DNA of 64,000 nt from Anaeramoeba flamelloides (Eukaryota; Metamonada; Anaeramoebidae): positions 3,935,001 through 3,999,000 of the forward strand of contig JANTQA010000015.1 of NCBI GenBank assembly GCA_027625915.1, in the 5' to 3' direction. Positions 38,271-50,660 of this stretch are shown in pieces. The position numbers and the translations under genes are program-made. The first letter of the stretch is position 1; every line of letters begins with the position of its first letter. The notes under the pieces are model-generated. The model was not told where the DNA came from. It searched no databases and saw nothing but the letters and a program-made list of their open reading frames with translations.

Positions 38271-38845
38271 GATTAAACTTTTTGAAGAGCATTATTTTGA
38301 CTACAATAGAATTTTTCCATTCAGAATTCAAAAAAAAACATGTTTTAGAAGAATGAGTAATAACAATAATTAAATTTATACCAATCTATTTGTTTTAAAA
38401 TCTTCAATCTGGATTTTGAATAATAAAAAAGAAAACATTGCCTTTTTGAACATTTCTTAAAATTCATTCAAACTTTTTGATCATTCAACACACAGCTAAA
38501 AGAACTTATCTTCAACCCCAATACAAGGCAGTCTTTTTACCCATACTTAGGATTGTTTATACTTTGATGTTTTTATTTCTTTTTGCAAATAATTTTTAAA
38601 AATTAATCTTTTCTTTAACGGATAAAAAGTCAAATTTTATCTTTTTTTAGTGTTACAGTATTGTCTCTATTTGAATCAAACCTACTTATAAAGTACTTTT
38701 TGTGTTTACAGGAAGGAAACAATTTTTTTTAAATCACTTTTGGAATTGAAATTTTCATTTCTCTTCGAGTCCAGAATAGTTCTACTTTTCATCAAAGCCT
38801 TTGATTATTTGGAATCATTTTTGTATTTTCTTTTTATTTATTGTT

Positions 38846-39398
38846 ATGTCTTATAATTTGACACACCAACCGATCACTCTCAGAAAACAACAACCAAGAA
38901 GACCAACAGATACTTATGAACATTTTGGAAACAAGACATGGTACTACACCCAAAAGGCTTTCTATTTTATCGTTCGAGAAATACTTTTTATTTTAACTTG
39001 TGTTGGGAGCTTTTTGTGGTCAATTCCAACTTCTATTTTGGCTTTTTTTGGATATTTTTCTGTTCTAGATCTGTTCATTCTATCGAAAATACAAAAATTT
39101 ATCAACCTTATCTTTTTTGGTAAAAAAATGAAAATGAAAATGTTGCTTTTTGCAACACTACTCTTTGTTGGCTTTTCAATTTCACATGTTCCTAATTACT
39201 CTTTAACTAATTTTGGTAAGAATCTTTTTTTTTTTTTTTTTATTTTTTCGAGAACAGAATGTTTTTTTATTTACAAGAAAAGAACAACAAAATGTTTTTT
39301 GTTATCCGAGAAAAGAACAACAATAGTTTTTTGTTATTCAAAAAAGTGATCATAAAAAATTTATAACCTTCTTTTGTTTTTTTCTTTTAGAAAAATGA
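38846..39398 (+). CDS. small predicted multi-pass membrane protein, two exons
   Basis: I do not recognise the family. The ATG at 38846 opens MSYNLTHQPITLRKQQPRRP, a soluble basic head of about 35 residues. Hydrophobic segments follow at about 37-62, 63-86 and 97-113, separated by KIQK and a KKMKMKM stretch. A good donor (GTAAGA) at 39216 and an acceptor (TTTTCTTTTAG) ending at 39390 bracket a 175-nt intron, the size of the other introns here. Splicing adds only Glu-Lys before a TGA at 39396-39398, for 125 residues. Without splicing the frame would run to 39349 through Phe-rich intron translation. Composition (Trp, Gly, Pro, Arg) is well above background, which supports a real gene. A frame from an earlier in-frame ATG (38801) is less likely. 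Confidence 0.55.
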
Positions 39399-42276
39399 TC
39401 TAGTCGGTAATTACATTTCTTTTCAATAGTTTTTTCTTTTGCGATGCACTTTTAAAAAAGTGTCAAAAACACTTTAAATACGAATTCTAACTTCATTTCT
39501 CTTAAAGTTTGTGAATTTTTTGGTGGCGATCTTTTAAAAGCATTGTTTTTACAATAAACGATCCCGATTGCCAATGAAAAATAAAAATAAAAAAAAAATT
39601 TAACGATTTTTTACGAATTTCTTTTTTTTAAAAAAAAACAAAAAGGAAAAGAAGAAAAAAAATTCATTTAAATTCGATAGTTTTCCACAAGTATCTACAT
39701 TAGACTCTTCTTTTAAAGAAAAAAAAAAATTAAACATTGTGCTCGCGAAAAGAACACAAGATTCTCTTGAGAAATATCAAAAATATCAAACTTTCTGTTT
39801 CAAGGGTTGGAAAAATTTTTCCTTTCATAAAACTCCTTGTCTTAACCAAGTGAACTTTCATTAAACAAATAAAACCTACCAATTAAATCGATAATGTGTC
39901 TCTAAAAATTATTCACAAGATCAATCAAAAACAAGAAGAATACCTGAAATAAAGAAGAAAATATCAGAAAATGGATAGAAATTTTAAAAAAGTGTGACAA
40001 AAAATTTTCCAAAGTATCTCTAAAACAGATGACAAACCTTAATAGACCTATTTTTAGGGTCTCATATTAAAAACTTTTTTGTTTACACTTTTTTCAAATG
40101 GCTTTACTAGTCGAAAGTTTTCAGAACAACATCCGACTTCATAATTCTTTGACAAATTCCTTTGATTCAATTACTGCCCATGGAATTTTCTTTTGTATTG
40201 ATGTAAAATAATGAGGAAATTATTAAAAAATTAATAGATTAACATTACCAATACAACCCCATTTTTATTTGTAGTATTAAAATCAGAAATCACAATTGAA
40301 ATGACACATTTTTCTACATTCAAACATTTATAATCTATCGAAGGGGAATTTAAACTTTTTTTTTTTCTGAAAAATATCCCATTTCCAGTTTTCGTAATTA
40401 TTTTCTTTATTTGTACAGACCACTCTAACAAGATATCGAAAGTTTAAAAATAAATCAAATTATTTTTTAGAATTATTTTGTCGTTAGAATCCAAAAAAGT
40501 GAACTTTTCATTCTTAAATATTTTTGAAATTAATCCCAAAAGTAAATTTGTATTAAAGGAGAAAACTAATTATTCAATTACATGCTAAATAAATAAAAAT
40601 ATTTTAACAATAAACACTCAAAAGAAATAACAAAAAAAAAAAAATAATGAAAATTCTCAAAATATATATTTACCATTGTAAGAATTAAATCAAACAAACA
40701 AACAATAAATACATATAAAACATGCATATAATTCATCCAATAGAATCAAAAAATGAGATATTTAATTCATGGAAATTTTTGAAAAAAGTAAATAATTATT
40801 TCTTGAGATTCTAAATGAGTATAAAATTCAGATCCTAGACAAAATGTTCTGAAAAAACGGTTAATTAGTTGGGTGGATCTAATTAAAATTTGAATGAATT
40901 TATAATCATAAAGTTCTATTTAAAGAAATTACTAATTTTAAAAATTTTTTTTTGGATTTACTTATTTTAAATTCTTAAAACAAATCCTTTGGTTCTTTTA
41001 GATTTATACCTATAGTTGCAATTTTTTTTTTTTTTTTTTCTATTATATTGAAAATCTTAAATAAATTCTGATTTAAAGGAATATTAGTAATATTATATTT
41101 TGTATTATATTTATTCAAACCAAATCTTTGTTAAGAACCTTTAAAATTTTTAAATTTTTAATTTTTCAATTATCAAATAATTATATCGATAACAAAAAGT
41201 GAAATTACAAAATGTCAAAAGTTTTTTATTACCAAATTTTGCTCATTATATATGAAAATAATATAATTATTAACAAAAGATTTTGTTATATTCTGTAAAA
41301 TTCAGTTAATATCAAATCTTTTTTTAAAAATGTTAATTATTCATATTGGTAAAATCATTTTTTAAAAACTATTATTTTGAAGAACAATTATTTTAATTTT
41401 TAAGAAAATTCCGACTATTACCAATCAGGTTACTATATTAATTCATACAATTTCAATTTTAAGAGTTAAATATTCAAAAAAAAAAACACGAAAAAAACAA
41501 ATACAATTAAATTAAAAAAAAAAAATCAACAAAAAGTCAATCTGAAAATAACAATATACTTCAAAATTATTTCAATTAAAATAAAATTATTTCAATTAAA
41601 AGGAAATTAAACTAACTTTAAAATCATATTTTTTAAGTTCACACACAATCAAAACAACTTTAAACATTTTTTTTTTTAAAAATTTTTGATTCAAAAACCT
41701 TTATTTTTTAATAAACTACGATCTAACAAAACAATTAATTTAACTCTAAAAAAAAAAAAATAGAATAAAATTTTCATATCTATTTCCAAAAAAAAAGAGT
41801 TGATAAATTTGAAACGGTATTTACCCTTTAACACCTAAAATATATAATATTAAAATTTATTTCGTATCATTGGAATTAAAATGATTATTTTCAATCATAA
41901 TTTTATTTTGATCTAAAAGTTAATTGAAAATTTTGTTCAATTTATTTTTTAATTCAAAGATTAATAAAAAAAAATAATTAATTGATTTCGTCAATCTATT
42001 GTTAATTTTATGAAAAAAAAAAAAACGTACAAAATAATCAGATATAACCCAACAACTATAAAAAAAAACAATTGAATTAAAAAAAAATATATATAACCAA
42101 AAATAAAAATACTATAATTTGGAATTTTTTCTTTTTTCCATACGATCAAAGCAAAGATTTTTTGTTATCAAATGAAACATTTGCCCTGATAGGATTAATT
42201 TAAAGAAATGGAGAATTTACATTTTTTCGAAAATTTATAGAACTTCTGAAAGATCTAAATTCTAAGAATTGAAGCG

Positions 42277-43302
42277 TATAGGCTATTCTCTAAAAAGCAG
42301 GGCAAATTTCTTATAAAATATCTTTAATTAAACTTAATTCTAAATATTTAAATATCCAAAATCATTATTTATCCCAAATCGATTTTTACCGTTGTGGAAA
42401 AAAAGTGAAACTGGAAAAAAAGTGAAACACGGTTTTTAATTGTGAACATTACTGAAAATTCAAAGTAAGATCAATGAAAAAAATAATAAATAAATAAATA
42501 AAGACAAAATGAAGTATTCGCTACAATAACAGTTTATTAAATACTATCTTTTGGTATGGGTTTTTCTTTGATTGATCAATTATTAAAAATTTGTTCAAAA
42601 AATTGACTATTTTTGAGATCTCCAAAACCACAACTACAATTTCGATAAATCAAGTAGATTTAAATTGTATTTGTTGGGTTGATTGAAAATAATATAATGA
42701 GTTATTATTTGAAGTTAATTGGTTTCTTCTTTTTATTGATTTTACTTTTCATTTTCAGTAATGTTCCCAATTAAAAACTGTGCTTCACTTTTTTTCCACA
42801 ACAGTTAATAATAATTCAATTTGTTTATTTGTAAGACATTGCCTTAATAAATGAGATCAAAATTACTGATCTCTATTTTATATGACATTTTTTAGGTGTA
42901 AAAATTGGTGATTATTTTTTTTTTTTTTTTTTGATCATAAAAATTGTTTTCCAAAGAGTCTTAATCTTGATAAAATTTTCCCTGAGAAGAAGGAAAAAAT
43001 TTTAATGGTATTTTTTTGTTTAAAAAATCGTTTGGATACTTAACATATTGCCCATTTCTCCTTATTGAATTTAGTTGTACCTCGTTTTGTACAAAAAACA
43101 AGTGTTTAAATTTTTTTTCATTTTTCGGTAATATTTTGATGAATATATTTTGAAAATACACAGAATATGGTACTGGTTCAAGCATTATTAATATTCACTT
43201 AATTTGATATTCTCGATTCACGAATAGAAATACTTAAAAAGAAAACACGATTTTATAATATCAAGAAAAAATGTCATTACTTTTTTAGAAATACCCTATA
43301 TA
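42277..43302. mobile_element. family C transposon, copy C2, split by A2
   Basis: The left end is TATAGGCTATTCTCTAAAAAG then CAGGGCA, and the right end is TACTTTTTTAGAAATACCC then TATATA. Leaving out A2 the length is about 610 bp, close to C1 (594 bp). Its interior, such as AATAATTCAATTTGTTT and AAAATTGGTG, matches C1. Confidence 0.65.
42389..42804. mobile_element. family A MITE, copy A2, nested in C2
   Basis: The ends are CCGTTGTGGAAAAAAAGTGA on the left and TCACTTTTTTTCCACAACAG on the right, an inverted pair of about 20 bp. It is 416 bp. TTA occurs on both sides and may be a target duplication. It is the best-preserved family A copy in the window. Confidence 0.8.
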
Positions 43303-43625
43303 AATATATATATAAATTGTCTTTTGCCTTTTATAATTTCAACATCATCCAAACTTAAGTTTAATGTATAAATAAACAATTTTCCAATAGTTTCGAGTTC
43401 TGTATGCTTATTGTATTTATTAATATTGTATTTCTTTAAAAATAATTTTTGTTTTTTTAAAAAAAAAATTTAAAAAAATAATATCATACAAATCAAAGAA
43501 ACAAAAATCATCAAGAAAAAATATTCCAATTTGAACAACCAAAATGAATATAAAAATTAAATTTATTTATTTTGTATTTTTTTTTTTGATTATTATTTCA
43601 TTTCTTTATAAACATTTTTAAATAG

Positions 43626-43739
43626 ACACAAAAACTGAATATGAGATCTTCAAGAATTCAAAAAAACCACAAATTGACAATCTTCAAGACAATTTAAAAA
43701 AACTAATTGATGATTTAAATAAAATTAAAGATGATCCAA

Positions 43740-43779
<40 letters not shown>

Positions 43780-44704
43780 CGAGCCAGAACCAATACCAAC
43801 ACCAGAGCCACAAGATTTTGATCTTGAAAATTTAATTGGAAAGCAAAACAAAAAAAAAATTATCAAAGAATTAATAGTTAATGAAAAAATTGTCGAAAAA
43901 CTCCAAGAACTAATAGAGAACAAACAAAAGACCACAGAAAAACCAATATCTAAAGGAGAAACAATTGAATTATTAAGAGATCTAGTTAACGAAATATTAG
44001 ATAAAAATACAAACATTGATTTAACAGAACATGAAGAGCATACAACACTTTTAAAAAAATTGATCAATGATGAAATAGTCAAAAAATTACTAATAACCTT
44101 ATCCATTTACGATAATGAAAATCAACCAGATTTTGATTTGCTTGAAGAATTAAAAAAAAGAACTGAATATCACACAAGAAATTTGGGTGAAGGTTTAATT
44201 AATTATGCCTCAATTAACCAAGGATCAGAAGTCATTTATGAAAAATCTTCAAAATCAATACAATACAATATAATTGAAAAATTAACAAATCAAGAATATA
44301 AACATGAGTGGGCATTAGACGATGATTTTAATTTAGGCTCTTGTTGGTGTTTTGACGGTAGCCAAGGGCGCCTCACAATCAAATTGTCGGAAAAAATAAA
44401 AATTACCCAAATTGGTATTGACCACACACCCCAAAATAATCATGCTAACCCTTCTTCTTCACCAAAAAAATATACACTTGCTTATTATGATAAAAACCCA
44501 CTTGAAAGTGATAGTAAAAAATACGAATTAAAAAATTATAAATATGAAATAGAAGAACGATGGACACAAAGCGTGGATGTTTCTAAGGATATTTCTGAAG
44601 ATATTGGTATACAATATGTAACTTTAGAAATTTTGGATAATTACGATTACCCATATACTTGTTTGTATAGGTTTAGAGTGCATGGACAACCTTATGAAGA
44701 ATGA
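43626..44704 (+). CDS. SUN-domain protein, 5' end unresolved
   Basis: The frame is open from 43622 to a TGA at 44702-44704. A likely acceptor (AAATAG) ends at 43625, giving at least 359 residues. The C-terminal 180 residues are a SUN domain: LINYASINQGSEVIY, GSCWCFDGSQGRLTIKLS, IGIDHTPQ, SSSPKKYTL, and the closing YTCLYRFRVHG. SUN proteins span the inner nuclear membrane and bind KASH proteins, linking the nucleus to the cytoskeleton. Before it lie about eight Pro-Glu pairs (43742-43793) and Leu/Lys/Glu-rich helices that could be coiled coil. No in-frame ATG exists in this exon. A hydrophobic ATG frame just upstream (43544-43618, MNIKIKFIYFVFFFLIIISF) is in the same frame but ends in TAA at 43619. 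Its GTATTT donor joins in the wrong phase, so the true first exon is not settled. Confidence 0.8.
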
Positions 44705-47700
44705 ATCAATTAATTAATTAAATAAAAAACACCACTTTTTTTTTTTTTTTTTTCGTTTTTCAACTTTTATTTTTTCCATTTTTTTTTTTAATTTTTTGTA
44801 ATAATTTATTTAAAATATTTAATTGTTTTACAATTTGCTTTCTTTTCTTTGATTTTTTTGAAAAAAATTTTAAATGATAACTACGATTTTGGAATTTGAA
44901 ATTATTCGAAATTAGAATTACTTTTAAAATATTCCATTAAATATAAAAATCAATTAATTTCAGCTCCTTTTAACAATTTTGGCCATACCAATTTTTCTAA
45001 TTCAGAAAATCTCTCAATATTTTATGTCAAGTGAGTAGGCATCTTTTTTCCAATTTTGGATGCCTTGGTTCATTGGAAATTGAACCATTAAAATTATTTC
45101 TTTAAATAATTATACATGTGCGTTTTAAAATAAGGGAGATTAAAATATATACATCTTTTAATTTTTTTATTTACCAAATAAAAATGGAAATCACAAGAAT
45201 TCAAAAATTGATTAAGAAAAAATCAAAAAATAATTATTTTATTAATCTTTTATTTTAAATTTTTTACAATTAGTTCTTCTTGACCTAATTGTTATTATTA
45301 ATTCTAAAGTCAAAAAATTTTGCTAAGTAAATTTTGAAGAAAAAAATCACTTCCAATTTATTTCTAAAGAATTTCCAAAATGAATTTTAAAATTCGATTT
45401 TTATTTAATTCATCTAATTCTAATTTCAATTCAAGAAAATATGATGTTTTATCTGGAACTGCCCAGCCTATGAAAATAATCGTAAAATCTGGATATCTGA
45501 ATTAAAAAAATTTAACATATCTAATATATTAAAAAATAATATTATTACTATTTTTGATATTATTAGAAAAGGATATTCATTATATTTATTAGCTTTAGTG
45601 GGTAATAAATTTATTTTTGAGTCTTTAACAAAATTCCTAAATCATAATTTAGGAATTCGGGCAAATAAGAGGAATTAAAAACTCCTCCGTTAAATAATAA
45701 TAATAAAAAAATATGATGTTTTTTTTAAATTCTTCTTCAGAAATTTTGGTTTATTTGATTAATTTAATATTGTTTTAAAAAATATTTTTGATCAGATTTT
45801 AAAACCCAAAATAATTATGAATGTTACAATAAAAATTATTATCTCTTAAAATCTTCTTCTTTTTGGAACATCTTTTTAGGTTTTTTTATTAATTTCAAAA
45901 ATTCAATCCTTTTCATTTTAATCTTCGAAATAACATTATTTATTTTGTCTTGGTTTGATAACAATATTTTGAAAAAAAAATATGAAAAGAAATTTATAAT
46001 TGTTTTTGTTTTTTTTGTTGAATAATAATAAATAGTAATGGGGTGAGAAATACAAGATTATAATCTATTTACCTCATTCTAATTTAGACAATCTCGAAAA
46101 AAATCTATGAAAATTAGACTTTTATGGATTTTTTTCATTTTAAATTTCACCTATTTTTTTTTTGGAAAGGTGATCTTTCTTGTGAGGTTATAAAAAAGAA
46201 ATATTTCTAATTTAATGCATATCTCCCCAGTTATATTTTATTGATTTATTTTGTATTTATTTTGAATAATTCCTCGATAGATATTCCTTTATTTAGATCA
46301 TTATTTAATAAAACGAAAAAATTGATTAAAAAAAGTTGTAAAATTTTTATTTTTTTTTTCTGTATTCTTCGAATAAATTGCTTCAAAAATCAAAAATCAT
46401 TCTCAAAAACCATCAAATAAGTATATAACCTATTCTTTCGGATTTGATTTTTTATGAAAAAAAAAATAATAATAAACAAAATTTGAAGCCCAAAAGGGCA
46501 TTTTTGTTAATAATTCATATATTTTTTTAAAAAATTATTGTTAAACTAAATAACAATTGATTATTCAAGAAAGAAACATAAATCTTTAAATTTTATTAGT
46601 AAAAACAATAGTAAAGAAATTTTCTATTAAAATTTATTGATTTAAAAAGAAAAAAACCTTGATATAGTTATCATTTAATTACTTGCCTTTTTCTAAAAAA
46701 GGTGTTTTTTTATTCCATTCTTCAAGTATTGGATACCATAAGTAAAACTATAAATATTTCACATCTTATCAGCTATTTTCTTTAAAAAAGCACATTTCAA
46801 AAAAATTGTCAAAAAAAAAAGGTTCAAAAATCAAATAATATGTAAAAAATCATTTTGGGATAAATTTTTCAAAGAAAATAATAAACAATAGATAACGTAT
46901 TAAAAATTTCTTTTTTATGGAGTTTAGAGATACAAATAAATAGTTGATAATATTTTGGATTAAAGTAACAATTTCCAAAGTTTGTGTAATTTTTTTCCAA
47001 AAACAAAGGGTCGGAATAAATAATAAACAAATAAGTTGAAAAACAAGTAAAAACTTTATAATTATCAAAAACCAAAATCTATTAATAAAATCAGTAAATC
47101 AAGATCGTTTTATTCGATTAAAACTTTATTAAAAATAAATATGTAAAAAAATCCTTAATTCTTATCAGTTTCGCCTTCAAATTTCAATCCTGGTTTGATA
47201 AAGGTTATTAATTTAATTAATTTTGATCTTTTACAAATTTATTATCTACAATTCAAACAAATAATCTTTTTGCTTATTTTATTTCTTTTTCACATAAAAT
47301 TATCATTACAATTTCGAAAATGATTCCATTTTTGTAATTTTCAGAATCAAAAAAAATTAAAAATTTAGAATCGTGATATTAAAATAATTCCAAAGGAATC
47401 AATTTTTATCAAACATTTTGAACTTGTTAAAGTCCCGTTTAAGAATAATTTTTCAAAAACATAAATAATTATAATATTCTGATTCCAGGGAATCAAAAAA
47501 AGAATTTATTATTTCGTACCAAAACTCTATTAAAAAAAAAAAAAAAGATTCTTCTGATTCCATTTCAAAGCAAAATATTTTTCTTATCAGGAATAAACTT
47601 AAAAACACAGGACTGAAGAAATGATGACGAATACAAAATTACCTAAGAAGAAAAACCTCAAATATTTATTTTTTTTTGAGAAATATTAAATTTAATAATT

Positions 47701-48367
47701 TTTTAAAAAAAAAATAATTAATTATTAAATTTTGAGAATGATGTGATTCCTTGAAAAACTGAATGTAAACAAGAAATAAGTTGACACTAATCATTGGAAT
47801 AAAAAAAAATCATTTGATTCCATGAAATCAAAAAAAGAATTATTTAAGGTTATTTTCGAAAAAGAATCAAAATGTGAACTATGATGATCAATAATAAACT
47901 TATTGAGACTTTTTTTCGAACATATCTTGACAAAGTAAACCGGAAAAAAAAATGTACTTTGAAACAAAATTTGAATTTTGTACCTTTTTATCCATCTAGA
48001 AATTTATTAGATTAAGTTTTCAAGGTTTTTTTAATGACTTTTGAAAATTAATTGATTTTAAACATTTTTCCCAATTTGTTTGGAAGGGACTAATAGTTTG
48101 ATTGTTGTGTTTGAGAATTACAAAAAGAAAATAGTTATTTTTTAAAAAAAAAACACTATTGGTGAAAAAGAAAAAGAAAAGTAAAAGGAAAAGGAAAAGG
48201 AAAAGGAAAAATAATTATTCATATTGTTTAAAATTTTACTTTATTTATTAATTTTGTTAGTAGTTGTTTATTTTCCTTTCTAAACTTTTATTTAAAAATG
48301 TAAGCATAAAACAAAAGTTGTTTGTTAAAAATTAACAGTATTTTTTCCATTTTTCAAAAGAATGGAA
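44705..48367. other. 3.7 kb intergenic region with a LINE-like tail
   Basis: No host gene was found. It contains the LINE-like coding tail and 3' end (45445-45710). A purine repeat of AAAAGG units lies at about 48182-48211, upstream of the RPS13 3' end. The remainder is A/T runs, with no feature seen. Confidence 0.6.
45445..45710 (+). mobile_element. 5'-truncated LINE-like 3' end, copy 2
   Basis: An open frame of 77 codons (45445-45678, no ATG) starts IWNCPAYENNRKIWISELK and ends FLNHNLGIRANKRN, then TAA. It is followed by ACTCCTCC and an (AAT)n/A-rich tail. The xWxCPxYxxxR motif recalls the Cys-rich segment near the C-terminus of many LINE reverse-transcriptase proteins. A stop directly upstream, with no clear continuation, marks decay or 5' truncation. 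The shared tail with 11971-12065 shows that this is a dispersed repeat. Family assignment within LINEs is not possible, and a DNA-transposon C-terminus is the alternative. Confidence 0.5.
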
Positions 48368-49016
48368 TTATTGAACTAAGGCACTAGCTGTTGATGAAGA
48401 ATATTTCCAATTTGGTGGGAGTTGTCTTGTTTTTTTATAATATCTTGAAATTCTATAAATTTTTGATTCAACAAGGATCAAATGGAATTTGGCATCTTTG
48501 TCTTTTCTATTCTTTTCTAAATGTTTACGGATTGAAACAGCCTTTTTGATTAAATGGTATAAATCTTCAGGGATTTTTGGGGCTAATCCTATTGATTTTG
48601 TCAACAAATCAAACAAAAAAAGTAGTTTCAAAGATTTTGTTTTTTTTTAATAAGAAAGAAATTTGTTAATGTTTTAAAAAACCATCCTTAGGAAAGGAAA
48701 GAAAATAAAATAAAAAAAAAAAAAAAGCAAAAAGCAACTCAAATAAAAAAAAAAAAAAAAATACAAAACAAAAAAACAAACCATTAGCTTTAAGTATTCG
48801 AAGAATTCTGTTTGACGTAACTGATTTAACTTGACCAACACCGAAAAGATCTCTCAAGTGGATACCAATTTGGGATGGTGTAAGACCTTTTTTAGCCATT
48901 TTACAGATTTCTTCAATGACTTGCTTTGGGGTGATTTTTAACCATGAAGGTGGTGTTTTTTTATAAGGTCTTGCAGAACGCGAGATACCTTTTCCTGATC
49001 CAAACATACGGCCCAT
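48368..49016 (-). CDS. RPS13: 40S ribosomal protein S13 (uS15), two exons
   Basis: Minus-strand exons 49016-48782 and 48588-48368 are joined across a 193-nt GTTTGT...ATAG intron in phase 1, giving exactly 151 residues, the normal length of RPS13. The protein starts [20 protein letters not shown]. The splice rebuilds [20 protein letters not shown], and the end is [17 protein letters not shown], all diagnostic. uS15 sits in the small subunit and binds 18S rRNA and contacts the large subunit. The first exon's downstream open stretch ([11 protein letters not shown]) is intron translation. The gene diverges from RPL30 with 231 bases between the two starts. Confidence 0.97.
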
Positions 49017-49247
49017 TTTGATGAAATTATTAAAAATGAAAAAAAGAAAAAAAAATGAAAATATCTCATATCTATTTAACTGAAATTTAACGAATTTCCA
49101 AGTGAGCTAGGAACCTCGTAAAAGGAATTACAAAAACTTGGTGTTCTGTCTACTTATTTGTGGTCACAATCATTGTTTGGAATGAAGAATCACGAAATCA
49201 GAATCATTTTTTTTTTTTTAATTTTACTTTATACTTTTCAAAACAAA
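49017..49247. promoter_or_regulatory. shared intergenic region between RPS13 and RPL30
   Basis: These 231 bases separate the divergent start codons and must hold both 5' regions. The middle (about 49081-49200) is richer in G+C than the surrounding intergenic DNA and contains CCAAGTGAGCTAGGAACCTC. A T13 run sits about 35 bases before the RPL30 ATG. No known motif could be assigned. Confidence 0.55.
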
Positions 49248-49574
49248 ATGTCCAAAAAATCCAAAAAAACTGAAGGAATTGGATCCAAACTTGCTCTTGT
49301 TATCAAATCAGGAAAATACCATCTTGGAACCCAACAGTGCCTTAAGGATTTACGTAAAGGAGAAGGAAAATTATTAATTGTCGCTAACAATTGTCCACCA
49401 CTCAAAAAATCTGAAATCCAATATTATGCAATGCTTTCTCGCTGTAAATTCCATCAATTCAATGGCAACAATATCGATCTTGGTCGTGCTTGTGGTAAAT
49501 ATTTTAGAACATCAGTTGTTACAGTTTTAGACCAAGGTGACTCAGATATTCTTGAAACAATCTCAAAAAAATAA
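49248..49574 (+). CDS. RPL30: 60S ribosomal protein L30 (eL30)
   Basis: This is a single-exon gene of 108 residues starting [20 protein letters not shown] and containing [49 protein letters not shown] and the closing DQGDSDILE. Length and all blocks match eukaryotic eL30. eL30 is a large-subunit protein near the inter-subunit interface. The frame is open for 30 codons upstream, but the ATG at 49248 gives the canonical N-terminus, and the upstream codons are Phe/Ile-rich and unlike the family. In some eukaryotes eL30 binds its own transcript; nothing here shows that. Confidence 0.97.
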   Translation: MSKKSKKTEGIGSKLALVIKSGKYHLGTQQCLKDLRKGEGKLLIVANNCPPLKKSEIQYYAMLSRCKFHQFNGNNIDLGRACGKYFRTSVVTVLDQGDSDILETISKK

Positions 49575-50660
49575 ATAAACAGTTTTTTTCTTTTTTTTTT
49601 ATTTTTTATTATTTTCTTTTTTTTGAACAAAAAAATAATTAAAAAAATTTTTAAAACTTGCTTTTATTTTCTTATCATTTAATTAAAATAAGAACATACT
49701 CTTTACAACTTTTTTTATTGATTTTAACACTAGATACCAATAAAATCTTTTTTATTTTTTTTTTTGTTATTTTTTACTTTTGATTTTTTTTTTTTCACAA
49801 AAGCAAACAAAAATCAAAAAAAAAAAATTTGGTTCTCTAATGTATTACACTTTCGAAAAATATCACTTTTAAGGAAACTTTAGCTTTTGTTTTGGTATTT
49901 TTTATTTCATTCTATTATCCTTTTTTTGGATTCTTTAGTTTGACTAGCTCGAGCAAAGTAAGATTGATTACAAATATTATCTTCAAAGATTTATATTTTA
50001 TTTGTTATTGGAATCACAAATCAGGTAATAAGTACTTTATACTTGTATTCGAATCATAAAGCTAAAAAATTTTGGCTTCATTTTACTATTATTTTTTCTT
50101 ATAAATTTCAAAGAAAGATCCAAATATCTGTCTGATCTAAATTTGTTTGGTTGATTCTTTTTTTTTTTTTTAAGATTTATGTTGGGTTTACAAAGAATCC
50201 TAAATTCAAGGAATAATTCAGAATTGAAAAAAAAAGAATTATTATATTGAAAAAAATACCCAGGTTTGAAAATAAATTCGTAATCTTTATTAATTTTTAA
50301 TATTAGGAAAATTGTTGGTAATATGAGGAAATTTCAAATTTGTCGATCAAATCCTTTTTTTAACTACATAAATTTATTATGGACCGAGTAATAAACCTAC
50401 ATAAAGTTCATTAAAGTGAAGTATCTATAGAAATCTCATTTAATTGTTTGATAACGGAAATTAGATCTACCTATTTTGAAAAAAATCGAGTTTTTTTATA
50501 GGTTTGCAAATAATTTGGAGAATCATATTTTTGATAATTCCTTTTTTTGATTGATTCAATAACATTTTGAATAAGGTTAATTAAATTCGCCATCATCCGG
50601 ATAAGTATAAAGTTATTATTTTCAGAATTTGATTCTTAAATAAAGTAAAATAATAATCTA

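Larger units (their letters stand above)
31379..38845. other. 7.5 kb intergenic region with relic transposons
   Basis: No gene was seen. It holds the decayed B3 (about 32168-32722), a perfect hairpin after a T run (34773-34799), D1 (36529-36713) and E1 (37853-38270), plus long homopolymer tracts (T run near 34750, A run near 35200). Short ATG frames, such as 35546-35740, have Lys/Asn/Ile-rich chance composition. Confidence 0.6.
39399..43625. other. 4.2 kb intergenic region with a nested transposon pair
   Basis: No gene was found. The right part is the C2 element (42277-43302) interrupted by A2 (42389-42804). From 40600 to 42250 there are mainly A/T runs and direct repeats such as AATTATTTCAATTAAAA. 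Between 43303 and 43625 lies the presumed 5' region of the SUN gene, including a 25-codon hydrophobic frame at 43544-43621. Confidence 0.6.

Noticed and set aside
43684-44106. Minus-strand 140-codon open frame with Gly-Ser repeats opposite the SUN gene
   Set aside because: It is the antisense of the Pro-Glu repeat; the sense strand carries a clear SUN domain.
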